NCBI GenBank assembly: GCA_021741085.1 | Contig: JAIOYM010000001.1 | Span: 1-38,486, forward strand | Origin: Rickettsiaceae bacterium | Lineage (GTDB): Bacteria; Pseudomonadota; Alphaproteobacteria; Rickettsiales; Rickettsiaceae | Direction of reading: 5' to 3' | Length of the DNA: 38,486 nucleotides | Shown: in pieces, positions 9,293 through 18,235 of the stretch | Numbering within the stretch: position 1 is the stretch's first letter | Layout of the letters: the number at the start of each line of letters is the position of its first letter | The notes under the pieces: generated by a model | What the model saw: only the letters and a program-made list of their open reading frames with translations | Told to the model about the DNA's origin: nothing | The model's database searches: none | Position numbers and translations under genes: made by a program

Positions 9293-10831
9293 TCAAATAT
9301 TTATAGTAAAATTCAAAGCCCCTAATGCATCTGGAAAACCTAAATTAGTTTTTCTTAAAGCAACAAAGCCGTTTAAATTAAAATATTTTGATAATTCAAT
9401 TTGAAACATTGTTCCTATATCCGTTATAGAGGATTTATCTGTATTATGAATTGGATAAACAATCTTACAAAAAGCAAAAAATCTATTATCTTTAATATTA
9501 AAACCAAGGTCTAGTCCAACCAAAAGATTGCTGTTGGTGTATCCAAAATAGTTTCTAGCAATATATCCTGAATCTTTAGTATTTAAATAGAAACCTATAG
9601 TTGTTTTTGCTTCATCGTAATTATTTCTTAAAAATTCTGTACTCGATTCAAATGTCACACTCATATTTTCCCAAATTGGCAAAGTTGCTTGAGCTCTCAA
9701 CTGTGATTTTTCTTCATAATAATTATAACGCAGATTCAAAGTGGGACTATCCTTATTGTCTAGATTAGTTAATTCATATTCTAAATAACAACCAAGCATA
9801 GGAGAATTTTTGTGGTATTTTTCTTTTCTAATAGAAGTGCCTGCAACTAATGAGCTTTTAGATTTAAGTAATAATTTTTTGTTTAGCGCTAAATTATACC
9901 TTCCAATGACGTTAGCAAATATAGTTTTAGTTATATCTTTATCACCAGGATGCCAACTCAATATATTAGTTAATCCTATTGAGAGATCTTCAGAATTCAA
10001 TGTATCTTGCTCTTTAGAGCTAATAAAATAATTGAAATCCAGCATTTTCTCTATTATGAACTCTCTATTATGACGAAAATCATTTGAATCATCCCCTCCT
10101 CTTAATCCAGCGTCATTATTCAGAACTTGACTTTCACGAGATAACATTTGATCGCGATTATGCAAAATTTGTTGCCTGTTATTTATTGGTCTATATTCTA
10201 CTGTATAATTATTTGATGACCCCTGTACTTCTGATAACATTTGTTGATGATGTACTTGTCCAATTTCTTCGTAATACACATTAAACCAAATATCATCTTC
10301 ATAATAATCCTCATGGAAATTATCATTCTCGCTCTCATTTTCGCTCTCGCTACTATCATTAATAGGATTTGCCTGATATTTATTTTTATAATCAAAGATA
10401 TACAAAGAAATTTTGTCTGCAATTTGATCAGTGATTTCTTGGTCATAATCCGATTCAAAGCAACTAAAAGCTCCCCTTACGTCTGTGAATTGATAATCGC
10501 GCCTGCTCTTCTTATTGAGAATATGAGGTATAGCATTTTTTATACCTTGTTCATTTTTTATAAAAATATTTTTTAATTGGTCGCCAGAAATATTATTTAT
10601 TGCATTCTTAACTACATCTACCCTATCTAGATTATTATTTTTAGCTATTATTTCCCAAGAATTTCTATCAAGACTCTCTATTTCTTGCAGACTATCTTTA
10701 TATATTTCGTCCAATTTTTCGTCGGTAAAATTTTTTGCAGCTTTAGCCTGAAATGACAGAATAGTGAATGCTAATAATATTAATAGTAAAGACAGTCTGG
10801 AAAAGAATATGTTAGTCATAACAAAAGGCAT
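9293..10831 (-). CDS. Exported protein with acidic middle and probable C-terminal outer-membrane beta-barrel
   Basis: 512 residues. I do not recognise a named family. The N-terminus is a good Sec signal peptide (basic start, LLLILLAFTIL core, cleavage near AKA-AK at about residue 32). Residues 33-135 are helical and charged. About residues 160-185 form an acidic stretch rich in Ser, Glu, Asn and Asp, followed by a Gln/Asn-rich linker. From about residue 270 the sequence alternates polar and hydrophobic residues with many Tyr, Asn and Gly and ends in NFTINI. That fits a porin-like or inverse-autotransporter-like barrel, in which the passenger precedes or follows the barrel. The first Met (MPFVM) is given here; the Met four residues later would equally suit the signal peptide. 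Neither has a Shine-Dalgarno sequence. A surface-exposed role is inferred. Confidence 0.75.
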   Translation of the reverse strand: MPFVMTNIFFSRLSLLLILLAFTILSFQAKAAKNFTDEKLDEIYKDSLQEIESLDRNSWEIIAKNNNLDRVDVVKNAINNISGDQLKNIFIKNEQGIKNAIPHILNKKSRRDYQFTDVRGAFSCFESDYDQEITDQIADKISLYIFDYKNKYQANPINDSSESENESENDNFHEDYYEDDIWFNVYYEEIGQVHHQQMLSEVQGSSNNYTVEYRPINNRQQILHNRDQMLSRESQVLNNDAGLRGGDDSNDFRHNREFIIEKMLDFNYFISSKEQDTLNSEDLSIGLTNILSWHPGDKDITKTIFANVIGRYNLALNKKLLLKSKSSLVAGTSIRKEKYHKNSPMLGCYLEYELTNLDNKDSPTLNLRYNYYEEKSQLRAQATLPIWENMSVTFESSTEFLRNNYDEAKTTIGFYLNTKDSGYIARNYFGYTNSNLLVGLDLGFNIKDNRFFAFCKIVYPIHNTDKSSITDIGTMFQIELSKYFNLNGFVALRKTNLGFPDALGALNFTINI

Positions 10832-10857
10832 TAAATAAATAATTAAAAATACTTTTA

Positions 10858-10998
10858 AATCTAAGGTAATATATTTTTGTATAGTTATAACCTAGAGATA
10901 AAAATTTACGTGAAGCTATCCCAGCTATATTAATCTTGGGTTATCTTATTTAAAAGTTACTGGTCTATAGGTTGTAATATTACACGAAACCTTAGATT
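10858..10998. repeat. Inverted repeat in the spacer before lepA
   Basis: AATCTAAGGT (10858-10867) and its exact reverse complement ACCTTAGATT (10989-10998) bracket about 120 bp between two divergent genes. Inside, TTGGGTTA occurs near 10934 and again just outside, near 11023. This could be a paired operator or chance in AT-rich DNA. Confidence 0.35.
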
Positions 10999-11114
10999 AA
11001 CTCTACGAATTTTTTATACCTTGGGTTAATAAAATCTATTTTTGTCTATAAAACTTGAAAGCTCGGAAGAAAACCTTTATCATCTTTATAAATTTCAATC
11101 AAATTTATAACAAG

Positions 11115-12914
11115 ATGTCATTATCACATATAAGAAATTTTTCTATCATCGCTCACATTGATCATGGAAAATCTACATTAGCAGACTGCCTTATAAGAAT
11201 ATGCGGCGGTTTGCAGGAAAGAGAAATGTCTGCGCAAGTTCTAGACTCTATGGATATAGAAAAAGAGCGTGGCATTACAATAAAGGCTCAAACAGTAAGG
11301 TTGCTTTATAAAGCCAAAGACTCGCAAACATATCAACTGAATTTAATCGACACTCCAGGGCACGTTGACTTTGCATACGAAGTAAGTAGATCTTTATCTG
11401 CATGCGAAGGATCGCTTTTAGTAGTGGATTCAACACAAGGAGTTGAAGCTCAAACTTTAGCAAATGTTTACCAAGCTATAGAGAATAATCACGAAATTAT
11501 ACCAGTATTAAACAAAATAGATTTGCCCGCAGCGGAAGTTGAAGCTACAAAAGATCAAATAGAAAATGTTATAGGCATTGATGCAAGTGAATCAGTATTA
11601 ATTTCAGCTAAAAATGGTATAGGTATACAAGATGTTTTGGAAGCTATTGTAACAAAACTACCAGCTCCGGTAGGTGATAATACAAAACCTCTAAAAGCAT
11701 TATTAATAGATAGTTGGTATGACCAATATTTAGGTGTTGTTATATTGGTAAGGGTTATTGATGGTGAAATTAAAGCAGGTATGCAAATACGTTTTATGGC
11801 AGCCATGGCTAATTACGAAGTAGAAAATGTTGGTTTTTTTACACCTAAAAAACACTCAACTCAATCTCTGAAAGCTGGTGAAATAGGTTTTATTATAGCT
11901 AATATAAAACAAGTAGCTGATTGTAAAGTTGGCGATACGATAACTGAAACAAAAAAACAGTGCGACAAGGCACTACCAGGATTTAAACCTAATTTGCCTG
12001 TAGTATTTTGTGGGCTCTACCCTACTGACGCTTCGCAGTTTGAAAAACTTAAAGATTCTTTAGCCAAACTTCGTTTAAATGACGCTAGTTTTGAATTTGA
12101 GGCTGAAAGTTCTACCGCTTTAGGTTTTGGTTTTAGATGTGGATTTTTAGGGTTACTGCATCTAGAAATCATTCAAGAAAGATTAGAGCGCGAATTTGAA
12201 TTAGATTTAATTACTACAGCACCTAGTGTTATTTATCATGTATATCCCAAAAACGGAGAAAGGCTTGACATACACAACCCAGCCGATTTACCAGACGTTA
12301 CCAAAATTGATCATATAGACGAACCTTGGGTAAAGGCTACTATTATGTTGCCCGATACTTATTTGGGTAACGTATTAAGCTTGTGCACAGAAAAACGTGG
12401 AAGACAGATAGAACTTACCTATTTAGGATCACGTGTTATGGTGATCTATCATTTACCATTAAATGAGATCGTTTTTGATTTTTATGATAAACTAAAATCT
12501 TGTTCCAAAGGCTATGCAAGTTTTGACTGGCATATTGACACCTATGAAGAAAGTGATCTGGTTAGACTGAACATTTTGGTGAATGGTAATGCGGTAGACG
12601 CTTTATCATTGATGCTACACAGATCAAGAGCTGAATCAAGAGGTAGAGAATTATGTGTTAGATTAAAAGATCTAATACCCCAACAATTATTCCAAATAGC
12701 TGTACAAGCAAGTATTGGTAGTAAAATTATAGCTAGGGAAACAGTTAAAGCTTTACGTAAAGATGTACTGGCAAAATGTTATGGTGGTGATATCACTAGA
12801 AAAAGAAAATTATTAGAGAAGCAAAAAGCTGGTAAAAAACGTATGCGTATGGTAGGAGATGTTGAAATACCACAATCAGCATTTATAAAGGTTTTAAGGC
12901 TAGATAACAGCTAA
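11115..12914 (+). CDS. lepA: Elongation factor 4 (LepA), ribosomal back-translocase GTPase
   Basis: A translational GTPase that binds the ribosome and helps it recover from faulty translocation. The GTPase motifs are intact: AHIDHGKST (P-loop), RGITIKAQTV (switch I), DTPGHVDF (switch II) and NKIDLP. The C-terminal half carries the LepA-specific domain, ending in a basic tail (KQKAGKKRMRMVGDVEIPQSAF). An in-frame TTG at 11055 would add 20 residues unlike any LepA. The ATG at 11115 gives MSLSHIRNFSIIAHIDHG and 599 residues, the same length as the E. coli protein, so I chose it. No strong Shine-Dalgarno sequence is seen. It is the first gene of a four-gene plus-strand run. Confidence 0.97.
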   Translation: MSLSHIRNFSIIAHIDHGKSTLADCLIRICGGLQEREMSAQVLDSMDIEKERGITIKAQTVRLLYKAKDSQTYQLNLIDTPGHVDFAYEVSRSLSACEGSLLVVDSTQGVEAQTLANVYQAIENNHEIIPVLNKIDLPAAEVEATKDQIENVIGIDASESVLISAKNGIGIQDVLEAIVTKLPAPVGDNTKPLKALLIDSWYDQYLGVVILVRVIDGEIKAGMQIRFMAAMANYEVENVGFFTPKKHSTQSLKAGEIGFIIANIKQVADCKVGDTITETKKQCDKALPGFKPNLPVVFCGLYPTDASQFEKLKDSLAKLRLNDASFEFEAESSTALGFGFRCGFLGLLHLEIIQERLEREFELDLITTAPSVIYHVYPKNGERLDIHNPADLPDVTKIDHIDEPWVKATIMLPDTYLGNVLSLCTEKRGRQIELTYLGSRVMVIYHLPLNEIVFDFYDKLKSCSKGYASFDWHIDTYEESDLVRLNILVNGNAVDALSLMLHRSRAESRGRELCVRLKDLIPQQLFQIAVQASIGSKIIARETVKALRKDVLAKCYGGDITRKRKLLEKQKAGKKRMRMVGDVEIPQSAFIKVLRLDNS

Positions 12915-12928
12915 ATAAATATATATTG

Positions 12929-13645
12929 ATGCAAAAAATAGAGCAGAAATCTGATTTATCGAAATTACAAACTAACATAGGCTATGAATTTTCAAACTCA
13001 CAGCTTCTAGAACTTGCATTAATGCATCCATCTTTAAAGGCAAAGCCAAAATATACGCAAAGTTATGAACGTCTTGAATTTTTGGGTGATAGTTTGCTGA
13101 ATTTTATCATATCAGAAAAATTATTCACAGATTTTGGAAATTACTCAGAAGGCAAATTATCTAAACTACGTATGGCATTGGTTTGCAAAGAAACTTTGTA
13201 TAAGGTTGCCAAAGATATCCAACTATCAGAGTTTTTACTATTAGATATTGGAGAGGAAATGATGGGCGGTAGAAGTAATCCAAAAAATCTTGAAAATGCT
13301 ATGGAAGCTCTTATAGCTGCTGTATATTTGGATAGCAAACTTGACTATGGTGTAAGCAAAATTACTGAAATAATATTAAAATTATGGGACAAATATTTAA
13401 CCCAAGATATTAGTATTGAAACGGATCCCAAAACCGTATTACAAGAATTTACTCATAAGCATTTTTCAACTACGCCTAAATACACACTTACTGAATCCTA
13501 CGGTCCAGCGCATGATTTGAATTTTAAAGTTATATTGGAGCTTAAAGGTCAAGAGCCTTGCGAAGCTATAGGGAAAAATAAGAAGTCAGCTGAAAAAGCA
13601 GCAGCACTAGCTATGTTAAAAAAATTAAAATTACTACCCCAATAA
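12929..13645 (+). CDS. rnc: Ribonuclease III
   Basis: Double-stranded RNA endonuclease for rRNA and mRNA processing, 238 residues from the ATG at 12929 (an in-frame TTG one codon earlier is less likely). The family signature ERLEFLGDSLL is at residues 47-57, and the second catalytic segment NAMEALIAAVYLDS follows. A double-stranded-RNA-binding domain occupies about residues 165-238, beginning at DPKTVLQEFTHKHF and ending in the KKSAEKAAALAMLKKL helix. The gene starts 14 bases after lepA. In many alphaproteobacteria rnc lies between lepB and era; here it sits between lepA and ctaA. Nothing is missing or unusual in the protein. Confidence 0.97.
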   Translation: MQKIEQKSDLSKLQTNIGYEFSNSQLLELALMHPSLKAKPKYTQSYERLEFLGDSLLNFIISEKLFTDFGNYSEGKLSKLRMALVCKETLYKVAKDIQLSEFLLLDIGEEMMGGRSNPKNLENAMEALIAAVYLDSKLDYGVSKITEIILKLWDKYLTQDISIETDPKTVLQEFTHKHFSTTPKYTLTESYGPAHDLNFKVILELKGQEPCEAIGKNKKSAEKAAALAMLKKLKLLPQ

Positions 13646-13653
13646 AAAGCTAT

Positions 13654-14664
13654 ATGGTCAAAATTTCAGTTAATGATAGGTTATATTTATCTTGGCTATA
13701 TGGGTCTTTGATATTTATATTTACCACTATTATAATAGGTGGACTGACTAGACTCACTCAATCTGGACTTTCAATGACAGAGTGGCAGCTACTTAACATC
13801 CTGCCTCCTATTAGTTATCAAGAATGGATGATAGAATTTAACAAATATAAAACTTCTCCAGAATTCCTAATCATAAACAACTCCATGTCTTTGGATGAAT
13901 TTAAACAGATTTTTTGGCTTGAATATATACACAGAATAATCGCAAGACTTGTTGGGCTTGTGATAATAATACCCTGCTGGTATTTCTATTTCAAAGGCAA
14001 ATTTAAAAATATTTTTCAACCTATTTTATATAGTTTATTAGTCATAGCCCAGGGAGTTATAGGTTGGTATATGGTAAAAAGTGGATTAAAAAACGATCCC
14101 CATGTCAGCCATTACAGACTTGCTATTCATTTGCTGGGAGCTACAACATTATACTCTTTAATAATATGGAATTTGTTTGATAGTTTTAAATTGAGCCCTT
14201 CTAAAATAACCTCTCTAAATTCATTGAAAAATTTACTTATAGTATTTTCAAGCCTGATGTTTTGGCAAATATTTCTAGGTGCTTTTGTCGCTGGTCTCAA
14301 AGGTGGACTTGTATATAATAGTTTTCCTTTGATGAACGGATATGTAATACCGCCAGAGATCACAGAATTAGACTTTGCTACTATTTTCAATGACGCAGTG
14401 GGAGTGCAGTTTTTACATAGAATTACTGCTTATATAATATCTTTACTTGCTATAATTATTATTATACGATTATTGAACAAAAAAGAATATATGCTAGCCT
14501 TAATGCTATTTAGCCTGGTTTTTGCACAGATGCTTTTGGGTGTGTTAACCTTATTGTCTTTCATCTCTTTAGATTATGCAATATTACACCAGGGAGTTAG
14601 TATTTTACTGTTAAGCCTAGTTTTAATGTTAACAAAATTTTCTATCAATCAACAACCGCATTAG
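13654..14664 (+). CDS. ctaA: Heme A synthase (CtaA/Cox15 family)
   Basis: An integral membrane enzyme that oxidises the C8 methyl of heme O to form heme A for cytochrome aa3-type oxidase. The 336 residues have about eight hydrophobic segments arranged as two similar halves. The heme-binding histidines sit in YIHRIIARLVG, HVSHYRLAIHLLGA, FLHRITAYII and LHQGVSILLL. The N-terminal GGLTRLTQSGLSM block is typical of the Cox15-type (class 2) enzymes of alphaproteobacteria and mitochondria. The gene starts 8 bases after rnc and so is probably co-transcribed. It implies the organism respires with a heme A oxidase. Confidence 0.95.
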   Translation: MVKISVNDRLYLSWLYGSLIFIFTTIIIGGLTRLTQSGLSMTEWQLLNILPPISYQEWMIEFNKYKTSPEFLIINNSMSLDEFKQIFWLEYIHRIIARLVGLVIIIPCWYFYFKGKFKNIFQPILYSLLVIAQGVIGWYMVKSGLKNDPHVSHYRLAIHLLGATTLYSLIIWNLFDSFKLSPSKITSLNSLKNLLIVFSSLMFWQIFLGAFVAGLKGGLVYNSFPLMNGYVIPPEITELDFATIFNDAVGVQFLHRITAYIISLLAIIIIIRLLNKKEYMLALMLFSLVFAQMLLGVLTLLSFISLDYAILHQGVSILLLSLVLMLTKFSINQQPH

Positions 14665-14670
14665 AAATAT

Positions 14671-15321
14671 ATGACTGATTCGATTGCAAAACTTATACAA
14701 AATCATCTGCTTTTTAAAAAAGAATTTTTTCAAGAAGATACCGAAAAAAAGAAATTATTTGAAGAATTATCAAAAGGGCAGAATCCAGAAATATGCGTTA
14801 TAGCATGCTCTGATTCAAGAGTTGACCCAGCAATTATCACCAATAGCAAACCAGGAGAATTATTTGTTATTAGAAATGTAGCGAATATAGTTCCACCTTG
14901 TGAATATGGTGATAATGGATATCACGGCACTAGTGCTGCTATAGAATTCGCGGTCAGCTTTTTGAAAGTAAAACATATTATAATTTTAGGTCATACTGAA
15001 TGCGGTGGAATAGCCTCTCTTTTTAATGATGAAGATAAATATAAAAATAAACAAAACTTCATAGACAAATGGATGGCTGTAGCTAAAGAAAGTAAGTTTA
15101 AAATAATGCACGATCATATAAATGACCCGACAGAGCATAAGACAAAAATGTGCATGCAGATGTCTATATTAAATTCTTTATCTAATTTATTGACCTTTCC
15201 TTTCATAAAAGATGCTGTAGATAGGGGGGATTTAGATATACATTGCTGGTATTTCGACTTGCAGGATGGTTCAATATATCAGCTAGACAAAAAAAATAAT
15301 GTATTTTCAGTATTATCTTAA
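14671..15321 (+). CDS. Beta-class carbonic anhydrase
   Basis: Zinc enzyme interconverting CO2 and bicarbonate, 216 residues, cytosolic. The zinc ligands are Cys46, His108 and Cys111, and the Asp48-Arg50 dyad lies in CSDSRVDP. ECGGI follows the second ligand pair, and NVAN and GTSAAIEFAV are conserved family blocks. It starts 6 bases after ctaA, as the last gene of the lepA-rnc-ctaA run. Bicarbonate supply for carboxylases such as acetyl-CoA carboxylase is the likely role, by inference. The gene ends 17 bases before the convergent ankyrin gene. Confidence 0.95.
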   Translation: MTDSIAKLIQNHLLFKKEFFQEDTEKKKLFEELSKGQNPEICVIACSDSRVDPAIITNSKPGELFVIRNVANIVPPCEYGDNGYHGTSAAIEFAVSFLKVKHIIILGHTECGGIASLFNDEDKYKNKQNFIDKWMAVAKESKFKIMHDHINDPTEHKTKMCMQMSILNSLSNLLTFPFIKDAVDRGDLDIHCWYFDLQDGSIYQLDKKNNVFSVLS

Positions 15322-15328
15322 AAGCTTT

Positions 15329-15342
15329 ATAACTCTAGTTAT
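15329..15342. terminator. Weak hairpin between convergent genes
   Basis: ATAACT-CT-AGTTAT can fold as a short stem where the carbonic anhydrase and ankyrin genes converge. It overlaps the ankyrin stop codon. The stem is short and AT-rich and the U-run is poor, so a terminator role is only possible. Confidence 0.25.
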
Positions 15343-16949
15343 TTAAAACCATCATCACAAAAACTCTTCGTAGAATAATTAGAGTATAGATCTTGATCTA
15401 AATTTAGATTTAATTTATCAAACTCATCATAACTAGCCTCTTTAAATCTTTTATTTGAAAGACTTATACTATCTATCTTAGTAGCTTTGGTTTCTTGTTC
15501 AAGTTTATCTAAAGCATCAAAAAAATAAATTTCATGAGAATATAATTTTTCATTATAGCTATTTAAAATTTTTGTATTTTCACAAAGTTTTTGGTGTTTT
15601 TGTAAATTACTATCTAACAAATCATTCAAACGTTTGCCTAATACAATTTTGTTAGAACCTAATGTATTCTCCTTAATTGCTGTTGGCAATTTATTAAAAA
15701 TTACTGCTATAACTTTTTTAATATACTCCGGGCAATGTTTTTTATTAGACGAATCGATCGTAGATAAAACCTCCCAATGCACTTTAGCATCTTGAATATG
15801 TCGCATATTACTTATAAAGCTCCAGTTTCCAGTTTTAAAAGCTACATCTAAAGGAGTGTAACCCTCAAGATTTTCAGCATTAACATCTACGGCAGTGGTT
15901 TGAAAAAAATTATTGTCCGGCAAGGGTTTTTTATAATTTTGTAATGCTAATATATGTAGAACATTATTTCCCGTTTCTTCGTCTTGAGTAGCCAAATTTA
16001 TTTTGTTGCTAACTAACAATTGTAAAACATCTTTCCTATCTGCAAAAAATAATTTTGCAAGGCTGCAACCGTCAATAGCTTCAATCTTATTTGCAATATT
16101 TGCTATTGTTTTTTCATGTAAAATCTCAATATATTTTTGTAATATCGATTGTCCGTTAAACCGCTGTTGGCTATAATATTCTCCGCTAAATCTTTTTGAG
16201 GAGACGGTTATATTTTCAATATTATCTATAAGATATTTAACAAAAGAGCTATTGTTAGCCTCTATAGCTACTTCTATCACATCTTTATCATTGCTATCTT
16301 TTTGTTTTAGAATATAACTTATATTAAAATCTTGATGGCCTTGTATAATAAGATCAAAAAGTGGCTTTAAGATAGATTTATGATATATATTTTTACTAGA
16401 CTCTATAGCGGCAATTTGCAAAGGTGTTTGATTATGATTATTTTTTGTCATGTAAGCTGGAAAAGTATAAAAATTTGGTCCGAATAAAACATATAAAGCA
16501 TCGGCCATATAAGTCATTTTTTCCTTAGCGCTAATATTAGAATATTGTTGTGATAAAACTACTTTTATCAAATGATGTACTAAATTATTACCTTCGTTAT
16601 CTTTCCATAAATGACTTTTTGTGTGTAAAAATTTTTCAACCAAACGTGTATCATAAATATGATATTTTAAAGCTATAAGGTTAAATGTATAGATGTTACC
16701 GAGTATGAGGGTAAAACTAATTCCGTCTTCGGGGGTAAAAAATTCTGCATTAGAGTTTAAATAAATATTATTTATTTTTTCCTTTAACTCCTGGCTAAAA
16801 ATAAAATCATCACTAGATGTTGATTGCTCTTGCTTTCGCTTGGCCTTTTGGTTTAATAATTGAGTTTCTTGAATAAAATTTTCTTTTTCGCTCTCAGAGG
16901 AGTCTTCAAGATTCTTTTCTTCTTGCTTCCTATCAAAAGAAAAATTCAT
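15339..16949 (-). CDS. Cytosolic ankyrin-repeat protein, candidate host-directed effector
   Basis: 536 residues without a signal peptide or membrane segment. The first 45 residues are highly charged (Glu, Lys, Gln) and include the basic patch KAKRKQ. Divergent ankyrin repeats can be seen at about residues 118-135 (EGNNLVHHLIKVVL), 170-205 (NHNQTPLQIAAIESS), 219-243, 325-340 (TGNNVLHILALQNY) and 360-385 (LEGYTPLDVAFKTGN). The last 120 residues are helical and charged, possibly coiled coil. Ankyrin proteins without Sec signals are typical type IV effectors in Rickettsiales. VirB8 and VirB9 are encoded 11 kb away, but export is inferred only. No Shine-Dalgarno sequence precedes the ATG. Confidence 0.8.
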   Translation of the reverse strand: MNFSFDRKQEEKNLEDSSESEKENFIQETQLLNQKAKRKQEQSTSSDDFIFSQELKEKINNIYLNSNAEFFTPEDGISFTLILGNIYTFNLIALKYHIYDTRLVEKFLHTKSHLWKDNEGNNLVHHLIKVVLSQQYSNISAKEKMTYMADALYVLFGPNFYTFPAYMTKNNHNQTPLQIAAIESSKNIYHKSILKPLFDLIIQGHQDFNISYILKQKDSNDKDVIEVAIEANNSSFVKYLIDNIENITVSSKRFSGEYYSQQRFNGQSILQKYIEILHEKTIANIANKIEAIDGCSLAKLFFADRKDVLQLLVSNKINLATQDEETGNNVLHILALQNYKKPLPDNNFFQTTAVDVNAENLEGYTPLDVAFKTGNWSFISNMRHIQDAKVHWEVLSTIDSSNKKHCPEYIKKVIAVIFNKLPTAIKENTLGSNKIVLGKRLNDLLDSNLQKHQKLCENTKILNSYNEKLYSHEIYFFDALDKLEQETKATKIDSISLSNKRFKEASYDEFDKLNLNLDQDLYSNYSTKSFCDDGFK

Positions 16950-17058
16950 ATAACAAAGATTTATAAATTAGCAACTAAACAACAACCCGAAATAATCTTA
17001 AGTATAAATCATATTGGGTTATTATTAAATATAATTTTTAATCTGGAGTTGATTTTTT

Positions 17059-17223
17059 ATGCCTGAAATATTATTAGCCTTACTTTATTGGGCAAAAAGT
17101 TTATGCAACATGCCAAAAAAGACTCAGTATATGGCTGTAAAATCTAAAGAACTAATAAAAACTGCGGAATTTTTTGATAGATATTTTAAGGAATATGTGT
17201 GTGTTTACTTGCTACCAGTTTAA
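17059..17223 (+). CDS. Possible small protein, 54 residues
   Basis: A short ORF in the 333-bp gap between the ankyrin gene and the 201-residue gene, with a GGAG at 17045-17048 ten bases before its ATG. The product begins MPEILLALLYWAKSLC, has a basic middle (MPKKTQYMAVKSKELIKT) and ends EYVCVYLLPV. It could be a small amphipathic or membrane-associated peptide. I recognise no family, and codon evidence is thin at this length. The terminator downstream at 17242-17267 points the other way. The call rests on the ribosome site and the intact frame. Confidence 0.35.
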   Translation: MPEILLALLYWAKSLCNMPKKTQYMAVKSKELIKTAEFFDRYFKEYVCVYLLPV

Positions 17224-17241
17224 TTGTTCCTGATAGCAACA

Positions 17242-17267
17242 TAAAAACCCACTAAAAGAACAGTGGG
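17242..17267 (-). terminator. Rho-independent terminator of the 201-residue gene
   Basis: On the minus strand CCCACT (17267-17262) pairs with AGTGGG (17253-17248) around an 8-base loop and is followed by TTTTTAT. It lies 16 bases past the stop codon of the gene at 17283-17888. Confidence 0.75.
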
Positions 17268-17282
17268 GTAAGAATTTTATTA

Positions 17283-17888
17283 TTAATAGTCTTCGTTGAG
17301 CTCTAAAGTATATTTACCTAAAGATTTTACTTTATATTTATCATCTTGGTAAAAGATTTTGTTAATCATCTTGTCCATATCTTCATCCGAGTTGCTGATA
17401 TTCTCCACGTATTGATTGTATACAGCTGTAGTAGATACTTTATCAAAGTTGGGGGTAGTGTCGTTGAAGTTGATGTTTTTCAATCTGATCTCATATAAGA
17501 ATTTTTCCATGGCTTCTTCTGGAATAGATTTGAAGTCTATGTTTTGAAACATCTCTTTAAAGACTCCTTCCATCCATTCTTCTTGCGTAAGTTTGTTATT
17601 TTCACCACTGTTGTTGTAAATAAATTCGTTAATTTCCTCGTTCTCCTTTATTTCGTTTTCTTTTTGCGTAAGTTCCTTATTCACAACCGTTTGATCATCT
17701 TTAGTAGTTGTTTTATAGTTTTTTCTGTACACCTCTTCTGCCTGTTTTTCCGTAATTAGCACTTTACCATTGAGTTGAGTAGTTATTTTACAGAATTTTT
17801 TATACGCATCTTTTAGCTCTTGTTCCGTAAGTTCCACTGTTTGACGATCGTCTTGTTTTTGATTGTATTCAGGTTTAGATTTCTTCAT
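17283..17888 (-). CDS. Orphan acidic protein with four degenerate LTxxE helix repeats
   Basis: 201 residues, no signal peptide or membrane segment, very rich in Lys, Glu, Asn and Thr. I recognise no family. A degenerate repeat starts at residues 20 (LTEQELKDAYKKFCK), 45 (ITEKQAEEVYRKNYK), 73 (LTQKENEIKE) and 100 (LTQEEWMEGVFKEMF). The first two look like a recent internal duplication of about 25 residues. The C-terminal half (IPEEAMEKFLYEIRLKNINF and onward) has no repeat. It has its own promoter with a perfect TTGACA and its own terminator, so it is a single-gene unit. Its promoter and 33-base leader closely resemble those of the 61-residue ORF at 21629. No Shine-Dalgarno sequence precedes the ATG. 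A secreted effector or regulatory role is possible but unsupported. Confidence 0.75.
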   Translation of the reverse strand: MKKSKPEYNQKQDDRQTVELTEQELKDAYKKFCKITTQLNGKVLITEKQAEEVYRKNYKTTTKDDQTVVNKELTQKENEIKENEEINEFIYNNSGENNKLTQEEWMEGVFKEMFQNIDFKSIPEEAMEKFLYEIRLKNINFNDTTPNFDKVSTTAVYNQYVENISNSDEDMDKMINKIFYQDDKYKVKSLGKYTLELNEDY

Positions 17889-17956
17889 AAAAAAATGATA
17901 CTTAATAATTTATTAATAACTAAATAATATCTTAGATATTAAAGGGAAAATGTCAA
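17889..17956 (-). promoter_or_regulatory. Promoter and 5' leader of the 201-residue gene (shared-leader copy 1)
   Basis: On the minus strand TTGACA (17956-17951) is followed after 16 bases by TAAGAT (17934-17929). Seven bases later comes AGTTATTAATAAATTA (17921-17906), then a T-rich run to the ATG. The 16-mer would lie at the first transcribed bases. The same 16-mer, with the same 7-base spacing, is found before the ORF at 21629. Confidence 0.7.
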
Positions 17957-18089
17957 GATTTTTTATTAGCTCGAGAGAGTTTTTCTTTTTCTTTTTTACT
18001 AGGATTGCTTGAATGCCTCAAAAGTTATAGAGTTGTGCACGTCACGCTCTTTGCTCACGTCAAATGGTAGCGTGCAATTATAATGAAAA

Positions 18090-18235
18090 GAAGCAACAAC
18101 CCCTAGAGGTAATGTGGTAGCATCATTGCGAGCTTGCAAAGCGTGGCAATCCAGCCATTCTAATACAGAAGCAACAACATCCTCTAGCGGTAATGTGGTA
18201 GCATCATTGCGAGCTTGCAAAGCGTGGCAATCCAG
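18090..18235 (+). repeat. Two tandem copies of the half-element TCATTGCGAGC...GCAATCCAG
   Basis: GAAGCAACAAC begins at 18090 and 18168, and TCATTGCGAGCTTGCAAAGC begins at 18123 and 18204. Each copy ends GCGTGGCAATCCAG. The 3-bp difference in spacing is an indel in the CCTCTAGCGGT part. The same unit is found at 22140, 22425 and 22704. Confidence 0.85.

Noticed and set aside
11055..11114. TTG start extending LepA by 20 residues
   Set aside because: The extra residues do not resemble any LepA. The ATG at 11115 gives the family start and exact family length.
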